A stretch of 64,000 nt of DNA, from assembly GCA_951804985.1 (NCBI GenBank), contig OX638130.1, forward strand, positions 744,001-808,000, read 5' to 3'. The position numbers and the translations under genes are program-made. The DNA comes from Dryomyza anilis. Lineage: Eukaryota > Arthropoda > Insecta > Diptera > Dryomyzidae. This document shows, one piece after another, positions 37,221 to 49,139 of the stretch (positions are counted from its first letter, which is position 1; every line of letters starts with the position of its first letter). The notes below the pieces were generated by a model, which searched no databases, was not told the origin of the DNA, and worked only from the letters and a program-made list of their open reading frames with translations.

Positions 37221-37646
37221 TTTTTGATTTCATTGAAATTTGAGCAGCTGATAAAGAGTATCGAGATATTCATTGTTTTTTTTTCCTACCAAATCTTTCA
37301 GCGATACAGTGGTTCAATGTTACATGGCCAATGGTCATTATCCTTTTACTTAAAATGTCAAGTATTTTGATGGCATCATATTTTAAAAAAGCATGAGCAG
37401 CAGGAGGAGACGGCGGTCACAAACTAACAACTCATCGTGCATTTTCCGTGCAGTAGAATTCTCGGAATGACTTTCGTGTTTGGATCTGCACTTATATACT
37501 AATTGATTTGTCTGTTTGCTAATTCAAGCGAAAAACAATGATCTCACTGATTGTGTGAATGTAGTGGCGAAAAAATGAAAATTTTATTGTTGACATTTAA
37601 TTTTCACGTCACTGGGTTGCCACTGAGTAATTTTGTGTAGTGAATT

Positions 37647-38791
37647 CAGAGTTCGGATTTGCACGCACGCCCGCGCCCGCGCCCTTAAGTAAATGAGAAG
37701 CAAATTTGTTTACGCATACTCTGCACTCGGGCACCACATTTTTTTTACAACACATCCCGTCGCAACGAGTGATGCTTTGCACTATTCTCGGTACCTGCCC
37801 TCGTGCGGGCAACGAAACTAAAAACTGCAGCCCGCGCAGACGTGGAATGAGAAAATAGAGAAACGGATCGCGCAAGTGCTATGGTATTTATTTCGCGGGG
37901 CAACTCCGTGCAACAGCGAAAACCGACTGCCCCGGGCAGCACGCGGGGCAGTTTTTCACAGCCAGTTAATTTTTTCTTGTATGACATTCTTATGTGGCGC
38001 AAGAGTACGGCACTGTTATAATATACTGCGCAATGTTTAAATAAAACTATCGTTAATACAGAAAAGTTTGGCAATACTCAAATACACTTTTAATCGAAGT
38101 TTTAATTTGGTTTATAAAAATTGTATAATTTAGTACTAGTTTTTCAGTGCAAGTTTAAACTTAGTGTACATTTTTACAAATGAGGATATACATTATTTTT
38201 CGAAGCCTATCATGTAGCTTTTTGATTAAAATAGATTTTTGCACATAATAATTTTTGTATTTGAATAAAAATGTTGATTAAGATTTCATGTTAAATTTAT
38301 TTTTCTGTTCAACGAACAATTAAAAGATACAATTTTTATAAACCAAAATAAAACTGCGATTAAAAGTGTATTTGAGTATTGCCAAACTTGTCTGTATTAT
38401 CAATAGTTTTATATAAAAATTATTAAAACATTGCGCAGTCTAGTAAAACAGTGCCAATAAAATTTACTGGCTGTGAAAAATGCGCGTGCTGCCAGGGGCA
38501 GTCTGTTTTCGCTGTTGCACGGAGTTGCCCCGAGAAATAAATACCATAGCACTTGCGCGATATGCTTCTCTATTTTCTCATTCCACGTCTGCACGGGCTG
38601 CAGTTTTTAGTTTCGTAGCCCGCACGAGGGCAGGCACCGAGAATAATGCAAAGCATCACTCGTTGCGACGGGATGTGTTGTAAAAAAAATGTGATGCCCG
38701 AGTGCAGTGTCTGCGTAAAACAAATTTGCTCGTCAGTGTATGAAGAAAGGGGCATGTGCGGGCGCACGCACACGGGCATTTCCGAACTCTG
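37647..38791. mobile_element. hAT-like foldback element (1145 bp), unit 1
   Basis: Bounded by CAGAGTTCGGA and TCCGAACTCTG and flanked by the perfect 8-bp duplication AGTGAATT (37639-37646, 38792-38799). The two halves are long imperfect inverted repeats of about 450 bp; for example CCCGTCGCAACGAGTGATGC on the left pairs with GCATCACTCGTTGCGACGGG on the right. There is no transposase. The 8-bp target duplication and CAG-type ends suggest the hAT superfamily. Unit 3 has the empty site. Confidence 0.88.
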
Positions 38792-38863
38792 AGTGAATTT
38801 CGTGTCAAATTTTTTAACTTCGAAAACCAACGTTGGAATAACATCCATTTCTTCGGCTTGATC

Positions 38864-39145
38864 ATGACATTACATCCGCACTGCTTTGAAAAGAAAATTC
38901 TCCAAATTTATCGAACCTTAAACTCATTGCTTATTGGGTATACCGCATTTTGTTCGAGCGTTGTGTGCTTAGCTGACGGCTGCATGCGCTATCAAATAAA
39001 TGCAATGTTGTCTTCGCTCGATGTTAAGCAGCGGCTTTTGCGGCGTTTATATACGGCATCATTTTATTTTGCAATTATCCTGAAAATATTTGTCCATCGT
39101 CTGCTGATATCCATGTCTGAAAATTATAACGAAATAATTAATTGA
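38864..39145 (+). CDS. ORF D: small two-helix membrane protein candidate, unit 1
   Basis: 93 codons from the ATG at 38864 (MTLHPHCFEKKILQIYRTLN), with two hydrophobic segments: about residues 19-42 (LNSLLIGYTAFCSSVVCLAD) and about 70-86 (ASFYFAIILKIFVHRLL). The frame stays open upstream through FRVKFFNFENQRW to the foldback insertion 72 bp before the ATG, so this could be the last exon of a longer gene. AATAAA at 39154, just after the stop, fits a 3' end. Unit 3 differs by two replacements and one silent change. Family not recognised. Confidence 0.35.
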   Translation: MTLHPHCFEKKILQIYRTLNSLLIGYTAFCSSVVCLADGCMRYQINAMLSSLDVKQRLLRRLYTASFYFAIILKIFVHRLLISMSENYNEIIN

Positions 39146-39900
39146 AATTTTATAATAAAACAATTCATCTTACCGTCTTCCCTTAAAATTTTTAAGTCAC
39201 TGAAAATTTTTCGTTCTGAATTTTAAATGTCAATGCTCAAACACAAAACAAACAACAAAACGACAGCCATTCCAAAGAAATATTCTCTCTACGAATAGAA
39301 TTAGAAAGAAAGAAAAAGGCTTAACTGACAGGTACGGAAATTGCCAGGGCTGAACTGAGTTTTCACTACATGTAGTTTTGTTAAAAGATGCGTTTGAGAA
39401 TAAAACAATTGTCATTTTAAAATTTATTGGGGGCATTTTGTCTATACAGCATTTTCAACTGAAATTGAGAAAATTCCAAATGAAATTGAGATGTTCAATT
39501 TAAAATTGATAAATTTTGAAATTAAATTGATATTTTTGCATTTAAAATTGGGAAAATTCCAAATGAAAATAGATTGGGAATTTCAAAAAAAAAATTGATT
39601 TTTTTTTTTTGTATCATTCATTCGCGAGGCATTGTTGTTCATATTTTTATGGCTTTATAAAAATTTCAATTTTAAATGAGATATGTTGATTTCTCCGAGA
39701 TATGTTGATTTCACATCCGTCCTCCCTACCAAAGGCCACCTAACATAATTCTGATCAGAGTGAGCCTAATGTTAAATCCACGTAAAACAACCTGATCGAT
39801 AATTTAAGAAGAAACCGTAATTGTAGTAAAAATCTAATTTAAAAACTTTAAAATTTGTTTTTAATAAATATGATTATGTACAAATATTTTTCAATTAAAA

Positions 39901-42900
39901 TCAAGGCTCGTTGCGACAGATAACAGAAATGCGACGTTGCTTCTGCACTGGCTGCCCCTGAAATTTGGACGCTTCATTCGCGAGTATCTCATGTGTGAAA
40001 TTATAGCGTGAAGAGTAACTAAAAATAAACAGAAATTGAAAGAAAATTATGAAAAAATACTTTAGCTAAACTTAGCACCTCATAATGTACAGGGAGCGGC
40101 GCTGCAGCAGAAAATCCGCATAGAAGTTATTCTCCAGCGTCGTGTGCGGTTGATCTCTGTAGGCAGCATCGACTAGCGCGTCATCCTCTTTGTTCTGCTG
40201 TTATTTGCGCTCGTCGGTGCGCACCAAGCGCATCACACAATCAGAGAGCAAACTAATACCAGCGATTGTAGTGCCGCAGTACTTAAATTGTTTACAAAAT
40301 TAAAAATTTTAATATTAATCTAAGCAGTTCTAGTGCTTACTCTAGTGCTGTCCACATGCGGCTTAATGACACCCTGCTCTGCCAGATCCAGCACATGCAC
40401 GTAGGGCATAATTTCACCATCGAAGGCCACTTGACGCACACGTTCCATAACGGCGCGATTGTGCGGATACCAGTGCTTACGCTCAGTCTCGCGAAAGCCG
40501 TGTATGGCCTATAAATATGAATAGCTTGTTGTATATATCACTTATTATTAAATAAAATTCATTTACATCATCCCAATGATCAAATTCGTAGCGCAAACGC
40601 TTCATATAGGGCTCGACCTCCTCGTAGATTTGTGTCTCCTCTTCCGCGGTGATAAAGTTTGGTATGATGCGCATGTCCTTCGCAAAATTGAGGCGCTCCT
40701 GCGACGGCCAGACTCCATGGAACTCAATTAAATTTGCTACATGTTAGAAACAGCAACATGGATTGAGTAGAGTCAAACTATAAGCACATGTATTCCAAAG
40801 CATCAAGCTTTTAAAAAGCAAAAACATTTTTAAGTCCAATTTATCTCATAAAAATACATCCAGAGATTGATCTTTTCCAAGACCACAAACAAGTCTTTAT
40901 TTTGAAGTTATTAGAAATTACAAAGAATTTATTGTAAGATTTAAATTATTTATGGTGAAAACTGATGCTATTATATTGTGTGTGTAAACTTCGAACTATT
41001 TTAGCGAATACACACAACACTGCAGCTCTTTTAGCAAATACACATACCCAAAAATTTGTATTCTTCGAATTGCGTAAACTTAAATTTGTATTCTAATAAT
41101 ATATAATGCTAGATTAAGAATATTTGAATTACTAAAAAAAAAAACATTTTTTTAGGTACTTTTAAAATTCCTTCACTGAAATCATCCTTTCATTTAAAAT
41201 TTATTTCAAAAATATAGGTGCAAAGGTGCAACCCGACAATTTGTTTAAGTTATAAAATTACAATAGGTCTTCCAATCCCAGGAATATAGAAAAATCAACA
41301 GTGAAAATCCAGATATTTTTCAGTCCAGAAAATATTTGTGCAATCAGTTTGTTCAATTGCCAAGTCTCGAAAATAACTAAACATTTAAGTTGCATTAAAA
41401 ACCACATGAAATATTTGTTTAAATTTAAACAAAAATAAAAAAAAATGGTTTAATTTAAAAGCAGCGTTTTAATAATATAAGAATTGATTTTTTCTTTAGA
41501 TAAATCAGAGTATTTTTGTATCTAATCTCGTAAATACCGGGATTGGTAAAAGTATCATGGAATGCCACCCTCTTCTTAGGAACAGTTATAGAAATTCGAA
41601 AAGACCAAAAGGTTCATGTCTCCGCTTATTTAGTTTACACGCATCGCAATTGTTTTATTTTTTTTAAACTGTGACCGAAACGAAATCGGAAATAAACAGA
41701 TATCTAAAACCGATAAATATTATAAATGATTTTGGTTTTATAAGGATTTTAAGATAGTATGAGAAACTGAAAAAAAAACTAATTTTATGAAATCCAATTT
41801 TTAATATTATCATTATTAAACTTGCAAATCAAATTTAATGGTAATTGATTTGAGTACTTGGATAATATAATTCTCTCTTGACTGTAGATATTAAATATAT
41901 GAATTGGAACCGGAACCTTAATACAAAAAAACATAAAAACTTATCCGAAATCAAAAATGTTATTCCTAGCTTTAAATTATAAAAATATAAATTAAAATAT
42001 AAAAAAATACCAATATTTCATAAGTATTGTATATCATTTTGATTCTATAAGATGCAAGACTACCCTGCAGTGAAATCTTAACTAGTAGCATAAATATGTA
42101 GTATTCATACTAGTAACCAAGTGTCTAGATCGGTAACTAGTTAAAATGGACGCAGAGAAAATCAGTTAAAAAAATTGTTTCGTAGAGGAACGTGTCAAAA
42201 TTGTCAAAAAATATATAAAATTTTGAAATACAAATTATATTTCATTTATTTGTTTTGTAGCAAGCATCTTTCTTTTTTATTTTGTGGTGGGTTCCATCGT
42301 GCGAATTGTTTTATTTCTTTCCGCCATGGACTTATATAATTTAACAAATAACCTATGTGAAAGTGCCTTACAACAGTGTCTTGGCTGCTGAAAAAACCCA
42401 CGATAATCGCTCTCTACTACGCTGTCCACCATCATGTCTCATTTCAAGAACCTTCCTGACTGGATAATTTTCCTCCATTCGTTCCACATGACCTAGACTG
42501 CGAAATCGTTGTATCTTGATGAGCTTGACTATGTCAATCGTCGTCGATTAGCTTACAGCTCTAGTGTTTCAACTGTTAAATAGTAACTAGTTTAAAGGTG
42601 GATTAAAGGAACGAATTTATAAACTGTCTGGTTAGAAGGAACTAGTTAAAAAACATTTTAAATGTAATGCAAGAGGGGACAATTGACACATAGTAGGATA
42701 TGAGCATTGAAAATAATACAGTTCATTGTATGAAAATGAGGTCGAATTTGGGCTATTTGAGTGTCTACGGAGAACTAGACCAATGCTAGTATTCAATTAG
42801 TCCTTTACACTGCAGGGTATGAAAACAAGCCATCTTTTGATCGTCTTACTTTTTATATGCCTCCGTATACATGACAATTCAAAGAAGGTCTATTCATATT

Positions 42901-43110
42901 TTTACTGTTTGCTGCATTTAGGTAAATTTTAACAAAATATTTTAAACTCACTTACATGATTCGTGTTTTACGGCTTCAGCGCCACTTCCACTGGTCATCC
43001 GTTGGCCACATAATTTTTTATCACTGTTGTTTGCTGCAAGTACCAGCTGCACTTGGCGCCATTTTAAAGCACATCGCACATAACCGCCGACCACATATTA
43101 TTTGACTCAT
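39901..43110 (-). pseudogene. ALKBH7 pseudogene, unit 2
   Basis: Same five-exon layout as the intact copy, with at least two disabling changes. An 8-nt deletion in exon 1 (at about 43080) shifts the frame soon after the presequence starts, and a TAC to TAA change in exon 4 (40201-40203, - strand) gives a stop after DERK. Splice sites and the catalytic HVD exon remain, so the decay is recent. Confidence 0.85.
42367..42555 (-). mobile_element. LINE fragment inside ALKBH7 intron 1, unit 2
   Basis: Copy of the unit 1 fragment (GHVERM motif on the - strand), inherited by duplication of the unit. Confidence 0.72.
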
Positions 43111-43438
43111 TTTATTTTATAATATTAATTTTAATCATAACCACTTAAACTCATCGTAATCATAAAATATAAATATTAAATGGAGAACAGCTGTTGCCGA
43201 CTTTTCGCCCAAAAATAATTTCGCCGTAACAAATGAATGTTGCCAGATTGTTGCCAGATACATTTGTGTTACCAGTTTCCAGAATCTTTGCTGTAATTTT
43301 GTTAAAAGATGCGTTCGAGAATAAAACAGTTAATTGTCATTTTAAAATTTATTTAAAGGTTATGTTTTTGCATTTAATTTTCACTATTTAATTAAAATTT
43401 CATTGCACAAATTAATTATTTAACATTCTAAATACACG

Positions 43439-43939
43439 ATGGTTCATTTTAAAGTCCTGGAGATCTTAAAACAGTTTTAAATGTTGAGATTTGTTTATGT
43501 TAAATTTTGGAGTTTTTGTTAATTTTGTGAACTTGTAAACAAAGCATTAATATTCTGTACGGGACGCCAAAGAAGAACGGGACGGCTAAGAAGAACAGTA
43601 ACTCTAATACTTCTACCTTGAATAATTGTATCATGGGTTAAAAGGTAATAACAAAATATTAATAATATTAGTATTAATATTAATTTTAGTAGGCTGCGTC
43701 TCATATATGCATATTTTGTCTCTCAGGATTTCGTGGTTAACGCGATGGTAGCTTTGGTCTCAGGTGTTATTGTTAAAATCGAACGACCTAAACTAGCGCT
43801 GACACGCATCGGTGAAGTTTGGACTAGTATCGATTGGGACATGACATCGATCAGCAAATGCGAGAACCCGAAGAACAGTGACCGTTGTCGCACTGCACTA
43901 TCTGCCGTCATAGAAGCGCACCAGAGTCATGCTTTTTAA
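43439..43939 (+). CDS. Gene B, unit 2 copy
   Basis: Main exon 43690-43939 with candidate first exon 43439-43473. It has the same 82-residue product as unit 1 except G to V in SGVIVKIERP. Function unknown. Confidence 0.32.
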
Positions 43940-44320
43940 CGATCAAATACGTTATTATCATTGGTTTGGACTCGGTGTTTGTTAATAGCAATAATCGTCT
44001 GGGTCTTTCGTGGAAGATGAGAAGAACCAGTAAAACAAATTCATTTTGAACTAGAAACATCGGATGGTCTTACAAGGAAGCGCTACTAACATTGCACATG
44101 CGTCCAATACCAATTAGGTGCTGATGGCAGATATTTAGTGTTACATAAAACTACGATCAACCGCCGCCAGTTGGTCCACTTAGGACATTGCAAGCTTGAC
44201 AGATTTGATTGTTTTTATTATTTTGTTTAATATTAAATATTTAATTCTTGTAACACTGTTAAAAACTACAAATTGGTATATTAAACAATGACTAATATAT
44301 TCCAATATATATTCCACAAA

Positions 44321-44397
<77 letters not shown>

Positions 44398-45050
44398 TTG
44401 GCGCCACTTGAATAAGGCCAGTTTTTTAAAGTCAAATTTTGGCTCATATCTCGCTCTTTTGCTGTTCGATAGATTGCTTTGTTACGCGTCTGCCCCCATA
44501 GCAAAAATTAAAATCCGAAATGCATATGCCTTTTGATATTATTTTAATTAAAAACACTCAAAAAAATACTGTAATTAATAACCTTAATTTAAAATTTATA
44601 AATAAGTATATAAAAAAATTCATTATTTCAAAATAAACATTTTTGTCAAAATTATTGGAAAAATAATAAAACAATTTTTCTTTAAATTGTTCAAGCCAGT
44701 TTTAATTTAAAAAGTAAAATAAATATTCCAAATTGTGTTTGGGTTACTTGGATGTAAACTCTAACAATATGGAACTATTTGGTATTTAAAAGATGTAAAG
44801 GATTTCATACACAAAAATCATGTTGTTTAAAAAAACTTTTCCATTTAAATACATTTCTTTTAATTTTCATGAAAATCGATCGTTACGGTCTCTAACAATT
44901 ACCGGTTACCGAATTGCGATCGTTATGAAAACTAGTTTGGGATTCAATATAGTCAAACTCGCACACCCTAAATAATTTACGATTTACAGACAAACGATTT
45001 TGTTTATATTTAATGGTTATTTAATAAAACAGACATAAAAATAAAATTAA

Positions 45051-45671
45051 ATGAATAACGTAACAATTACAATTTCTGTTTTTAAACAACATGGCGCACA
45101 GGAGGAGCAGGCGGCGCATGTGCAACGCTATGTGACGGCGACAATAACCGATGGCGATAACGAGGAAGAGGAGGAGGCGGCTGCGAATTTGAAGGTGATC
45201 TATTTGCATTGTTGCACGTTGTGCAATTTTGTGCAGCTCAATGAGGCCAATGTATATAAGCATTTGCGCGAACATCATGGCGCACAGGAGGAGCAGGCGG
45301 CGCATGTGCAACGCTATGTGGCGGCGACAATAACCGATGGCGATAACGAGGAGGCGGAGGAGGCGGCGGCTATTGAAAATATTTCAACGTCAACGTTGCT
45401 GGTGCGCGTTACCAACATTGAAAATATGAACTTCGACGATGAGGCTGGCGCACAGGCGGAGCAGGCGGCGCATGTGCAACGCTATGTGGCGGCGACCATA
45501 AATGATGGCGAAATTCAGAACAACGAGGAGCATGAGCAGGAGGAGACGGCGGCGATGGCGCTTGATGATGATATTTCAGAGGTCTCGTTGGAGTCAACGT
45601 TGCTGGTGCTCAACGCCGAGGATGAGGAAGAAGCTATGTCCGTGGTGGTTGAAGAGGGTGTCACAAACTAA
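45051..45671 (+). CDS. Gene C, unit 2 copy
   Basis: As far as I can see identical to the unit 1 copy in nucleotides and protein (206 aa, C2H2-type finger at 55-75, three QAAHVQRYV repeats). Confidence 0.6.
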   Translation: MNNVTITISVFKQHGAQEEQAAHVQRYVTATITDGDNEEEEEAAANLKVIYLHCCTLCNFVQLNEANVYKHLREHHGAQEEQAAHVQRYVAATITDGDNEEAEEAAAIENISTSTLLVRVTNIENMNFDDEAGAQAEQAAHVQRYVAATINDGEIQNNEEHEQEETAAMALDDDISEVSLESTLLVLNAEDEEEAMSVVVEEGVTN

Positions 45672-46460
45672 CAACTCTATACGCAAATTCCGATTGTTGA
45701 AGACAGAATTTAACCCTGCTCTATTTTTAGTAGTTCCAGCTATCAATGTTTTCATCAGCGTTTATCTCTGCAACGGCAGAGTTTCGTCGTCGGTGATGCT
45801 GCGACATAGTGACGCTCATGACAGCAGCGCATGTCCGCTCAGTTGGCAATTTGAAGCTCTCGCACAACTCGCACAATATGTTAATCAGCAGCATTGTGTT
45901 TTAATAAATTCCAATATGGTAAACATTAACAAAATATATTTATATGGCGCTTGATGCAGATGGCGCTTGATGCAGATATTTCCGAGGCCTCGTTGGAGTC
46001 AACGTTGCTGGTGCTCAACGCCGAGGATGAAGAGGGTAAGTCACAAACTAACAACTCTTTACGCAAATTCCGATTGTCGAAGACAGAATTTAACCCTGCT
46101 CTATTTTTAGTAGTTCCAGCCATCAATATTTACATCAACGTTTATCTCTGCAACTGCAGAGGTTCGTCGTCGGTGATGCTGCGACATAGTGACGCTCAGC
46201 GAATGTCCGCCCAGTGGTTTGCTCAGTTGCAGCAATTGGCAGTTTGAAGCTCTCGCACAGCTCATTAAATATATAAATAAGCAGCATTGTGGAAGTTGCG
46301 TCGTGCGTTGCATGACTGATAATATAGATCAGCATCGGGATCTTCAACAGCTCGACGAATTGGCGATTGTCTGCAGGCGTGTTTTAATTAACAAAATATA
46401 TTTATATATGGGCCATTCCACACGAAATCGAACAAAAAAGGTCAAATTTGAGATTTAACC
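45672..46460 (+). pseudogene. Degenerate exon-like segments following gene C, unit 2
   Basis: Same arrangement as unit 1: short exon ending at the donor near 46035, 75-bp intron, cysteine-bearing exon from 46111 with the same 8-nt frameshift. Confidence 0.45.
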
Positions 46461-46886
46461 TTTTTGATTTCATTGAAATTTGAGCAGCTGATAAAGAGTA
46501 TCGAGATATTCATTGTTTTTTTTTCCTACCAAATCTTTCAGCGATACAGTGGTTCAATGTTACATGGCCAATGGTCATTATCCTTTTACTTAAAATGTCA
46601 AGTATTTTGATGGCATCATATTTTAAAAAAGCATGAGCAGCAGGAGGAGACGGCGGTCACAAACTAACAACTCATCGTGCATTTTCCGTGCAGTAGAATT
46701 CTCGGAATGACTTTCGTGTTTGGATCTGCACTTATATACTAATTGATTTGTCTGTTTGCTAATTCAAGCGAAAAACAATGATCTCACTGATTGTGTGAAT
46801 GTAGTGGCGAAAAAATGAAAATTTTATTGTTGACATTTAATTTTCACGTCACTGGGTTGCCACTGAGTAATTTTGTGTAGTGAATT

Positions 46887-48031
46887 CAGAGTTCGGATTT
46901 GCACGCACGCCCGCGCCCGCGCCCTTAAGTAAATGAGAAGCAAATTTGTTTACGCATACTCTGCACTCGGGCACCACATTTTTTTTACAACACATCCCGT
47001 CGCAACGAGTGATGCTTTGCACTATTCTCGGTACCTGCCCTCGTGCGGGCAACGAAACTAAAAACTGCAGCCCGCGCAGACGTGGAATGAGAAAATAGAG
47101 AAACGGATCGCGCAAGTGCTATGGTATTTATTTCGCGGGGCAACTCCGTGCAACAGCGAAAACCGACTGCCCCGGGCAGCACGCGGGGCAGTTTTTCACA
47201 GCCAGTTAATTTTTTCTTGTATGACATTCTTATGTGGCGCAAGAGTACGGCACTGTTATAATATACTGCGCAATGTTTAAATAAAACTATCGTTAATACA
47301 GAAAAGTTTGGCAATACTCAAATACACTTTTAATCGAAGTTTTAATTTGGTTTATAAAAATTGTATAATTTAGTACTAGTTTTTCAGTGCAAGTTTAAAC
47401 TTAGTGTACATTTTTACAAATGAGGATATACATTATTTTTCGAAGCCTATCATGTAGCTTTTTGATTAAAATAGATTTTTGCACATAATAATTTTTGTAT
47501 TTGAATAAAAATGTTGATTAAGATTTCATGTTAAATTTATTTTTCTGTTCAACGAACAATTAAAAGATACAATTTTTATAAACCAAAATAAAACTGCGAT
47601 TAAAAGTGTATTTGAGTATTGCCAAACTTGTCTGTATTATCAATAGTTTTATATAAAAATTATTAAAACATTGCGCAGTCTAGTAAAACAGTGCCAATAA
47701 AATTTACTGGCTGTGAAAAATGCGCGTGCTGCCAGGGGCAGTCTGTTTTCGCTGTTGCACGGAGTTGCCCCGAGAAATAAATACCATAGCACTTGCGCGA
47801 TATGCTTCTCTATTTTCTCATTCCACGTCTGCACGGGCTGCAGTTTTTAGTTTCGTAGCCCGCACGAGGGCAGGCACCGAGAATAATGCAAAGCATCACT
47901 CGTTGCGACGGGATGTGTTGTAAAAAAAATGTGATGCCCGAGTGCAGTGTCTGCGTAAAACAAATTTGCTCGTCAGTGTATGAAGAAAGGGGCATGTGCG
48001 GGCGCACGCACACGGGCATTTCCGAACTCTG
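46887..48031. mobile_element. hAT-like foldback element (1145 bp), unit 2
   Basis: Same element at the same site with the same AGTGAATT flanks as in unit 1, so it was copied with the unit rather than inserted twice. Confidence 0.88.
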
Positions 48032-48103
48032 AGTGAATTTCGTGTCAAATTTTTTAACTTCGAAAACCAACGTTGGAATAACATCCATTTCTTCGGCTTG
48101 ATC

Positions 48104-48385
48104 ATGACATTACATCCGCACTGCTTTGAAAAGAAAATTCTCCAAATTTATCGAACCTTAAACTCATTGCTTATTGGGTATACCGCATTTTGTTCGAGCG
48201 TTGTGTGCTTAGCTGACGGCTGCATGCGCTATCAAATAAATGCAATGTTGTCTTCGCTCGATGTTAAGCAGCGGCTTTTGCGGCGTTTATATACGGCATC
48301 ATTTTATTTTGCAATTATCCTGAAAATATTTGTCCATCGTCTGCTGATATCCATGTCTGAAAATTATAACGAAATAATTAATTGA
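48104..48385 (+). CDS. ORF D, unit 2 copy
   Basis: Predicted protein identical to the unit 1 copy, again with the foldback element directly upstream and AATAAA after the stop. Confidence 0.35.
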   Translation: MTLHPHCFEKKILQIYRTLNSLLIGYTAFCSSVVCLADGCMRYQINAMLSSLDVKQRLLRRLYTASFYFAIILKIFVHRLLISMSENYNEIIN

Positions 48386-49139
48386 AATTTTATAATAAAA
48401 CAATTCATCTTACCGTCTTCCCTTAAAATTTTTAAGTCACTGAAAATTTTTCGTTCTGAATTTTAAATGTCAATGCTCAAACACAAAACAAACAACAAAA
48501 CGACAGCCATTCCAAAGAAATATTCTCTCTACGAATAGAATTAGAAAGAAAGAAAAAGGCTTAACTGACAGGTACGGAAATTGCCAGGGCTGAACTGAGT
48601 TTTCACTACATGTAGTTTTGTTAAAAGATGCGTTCGAGAATAAAACAATTGTCATTTTAAAATTTATTGGGGGCATTTTGTCTATACAGCATTTTCAACT
48701 GAAATTGAGAAAATTCCAAATGAAATTGAGATGTTCAATTTAAAATGGATAAATTTTGAAATTAAATTGATATTTTTGCATTTAAAATTGGGAAAATTCC
48801 AAATGAAAATAGATTAGGAATTTCAAAAAAAAAAATGGATTTTTTTTTTGTATCATTCATTCTCGAAGCATTGTTGTTCATATTTTTAGGGCTTTATAAA
48901 AATTTCAATTTAAAATGAGATATGTTGATTTCTCCGAGATATGTTGATTTCACATCCGTCCTCCCTACCAAAGGCCACCTAACATAATTCTGATCAGAGT
49001 GAGCCTAATGTTAAATCCACGTAAAACAACCTGATCGATAATTTAAGAAGAAACCGTAATTGTAGTAAAAATCTAATTTAAAAACTTTAAAATTTGTTTT
49101 TAATAAATATGATTATTTACAAATATTTTTCAATTAAAA

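Larger units (their letters stand above)
30167..39433. repeat. Tandem unit 1 of about 9.27 kb
   Basis: Starts at CATTTTGTCTATACAGC and repeats from 39434. It carries ALKBH7 (- strand, intact), the gene B exon, gene C, degenerate C-like exons, the foldback element and ORF D. Its left flank is unique, so this is the edge of the array. Differences private to this unit include a 34-bp tandem duplication at 34895-34962 and the absence of a 12-nt segment (CTTGGCGCCACT) after the TA run. Confidence 0.95.
39434..48673. repeat. Tandem unit 2 of about 9.24 kb
   Basis: Same order as unit 1. Its left half (ALKBH7 to the TA run) carries lesions shared with unit 3, while its right half (gene C onward, including the foldback element) matches unit 1. 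Confidence 0.95.

Noticed and set aside
44288..44536. Tyr/Ile-alternating frames on both strands around the TA run
   Set aside because: Produced by the (TA)n microsatellite, whose length differs between units.
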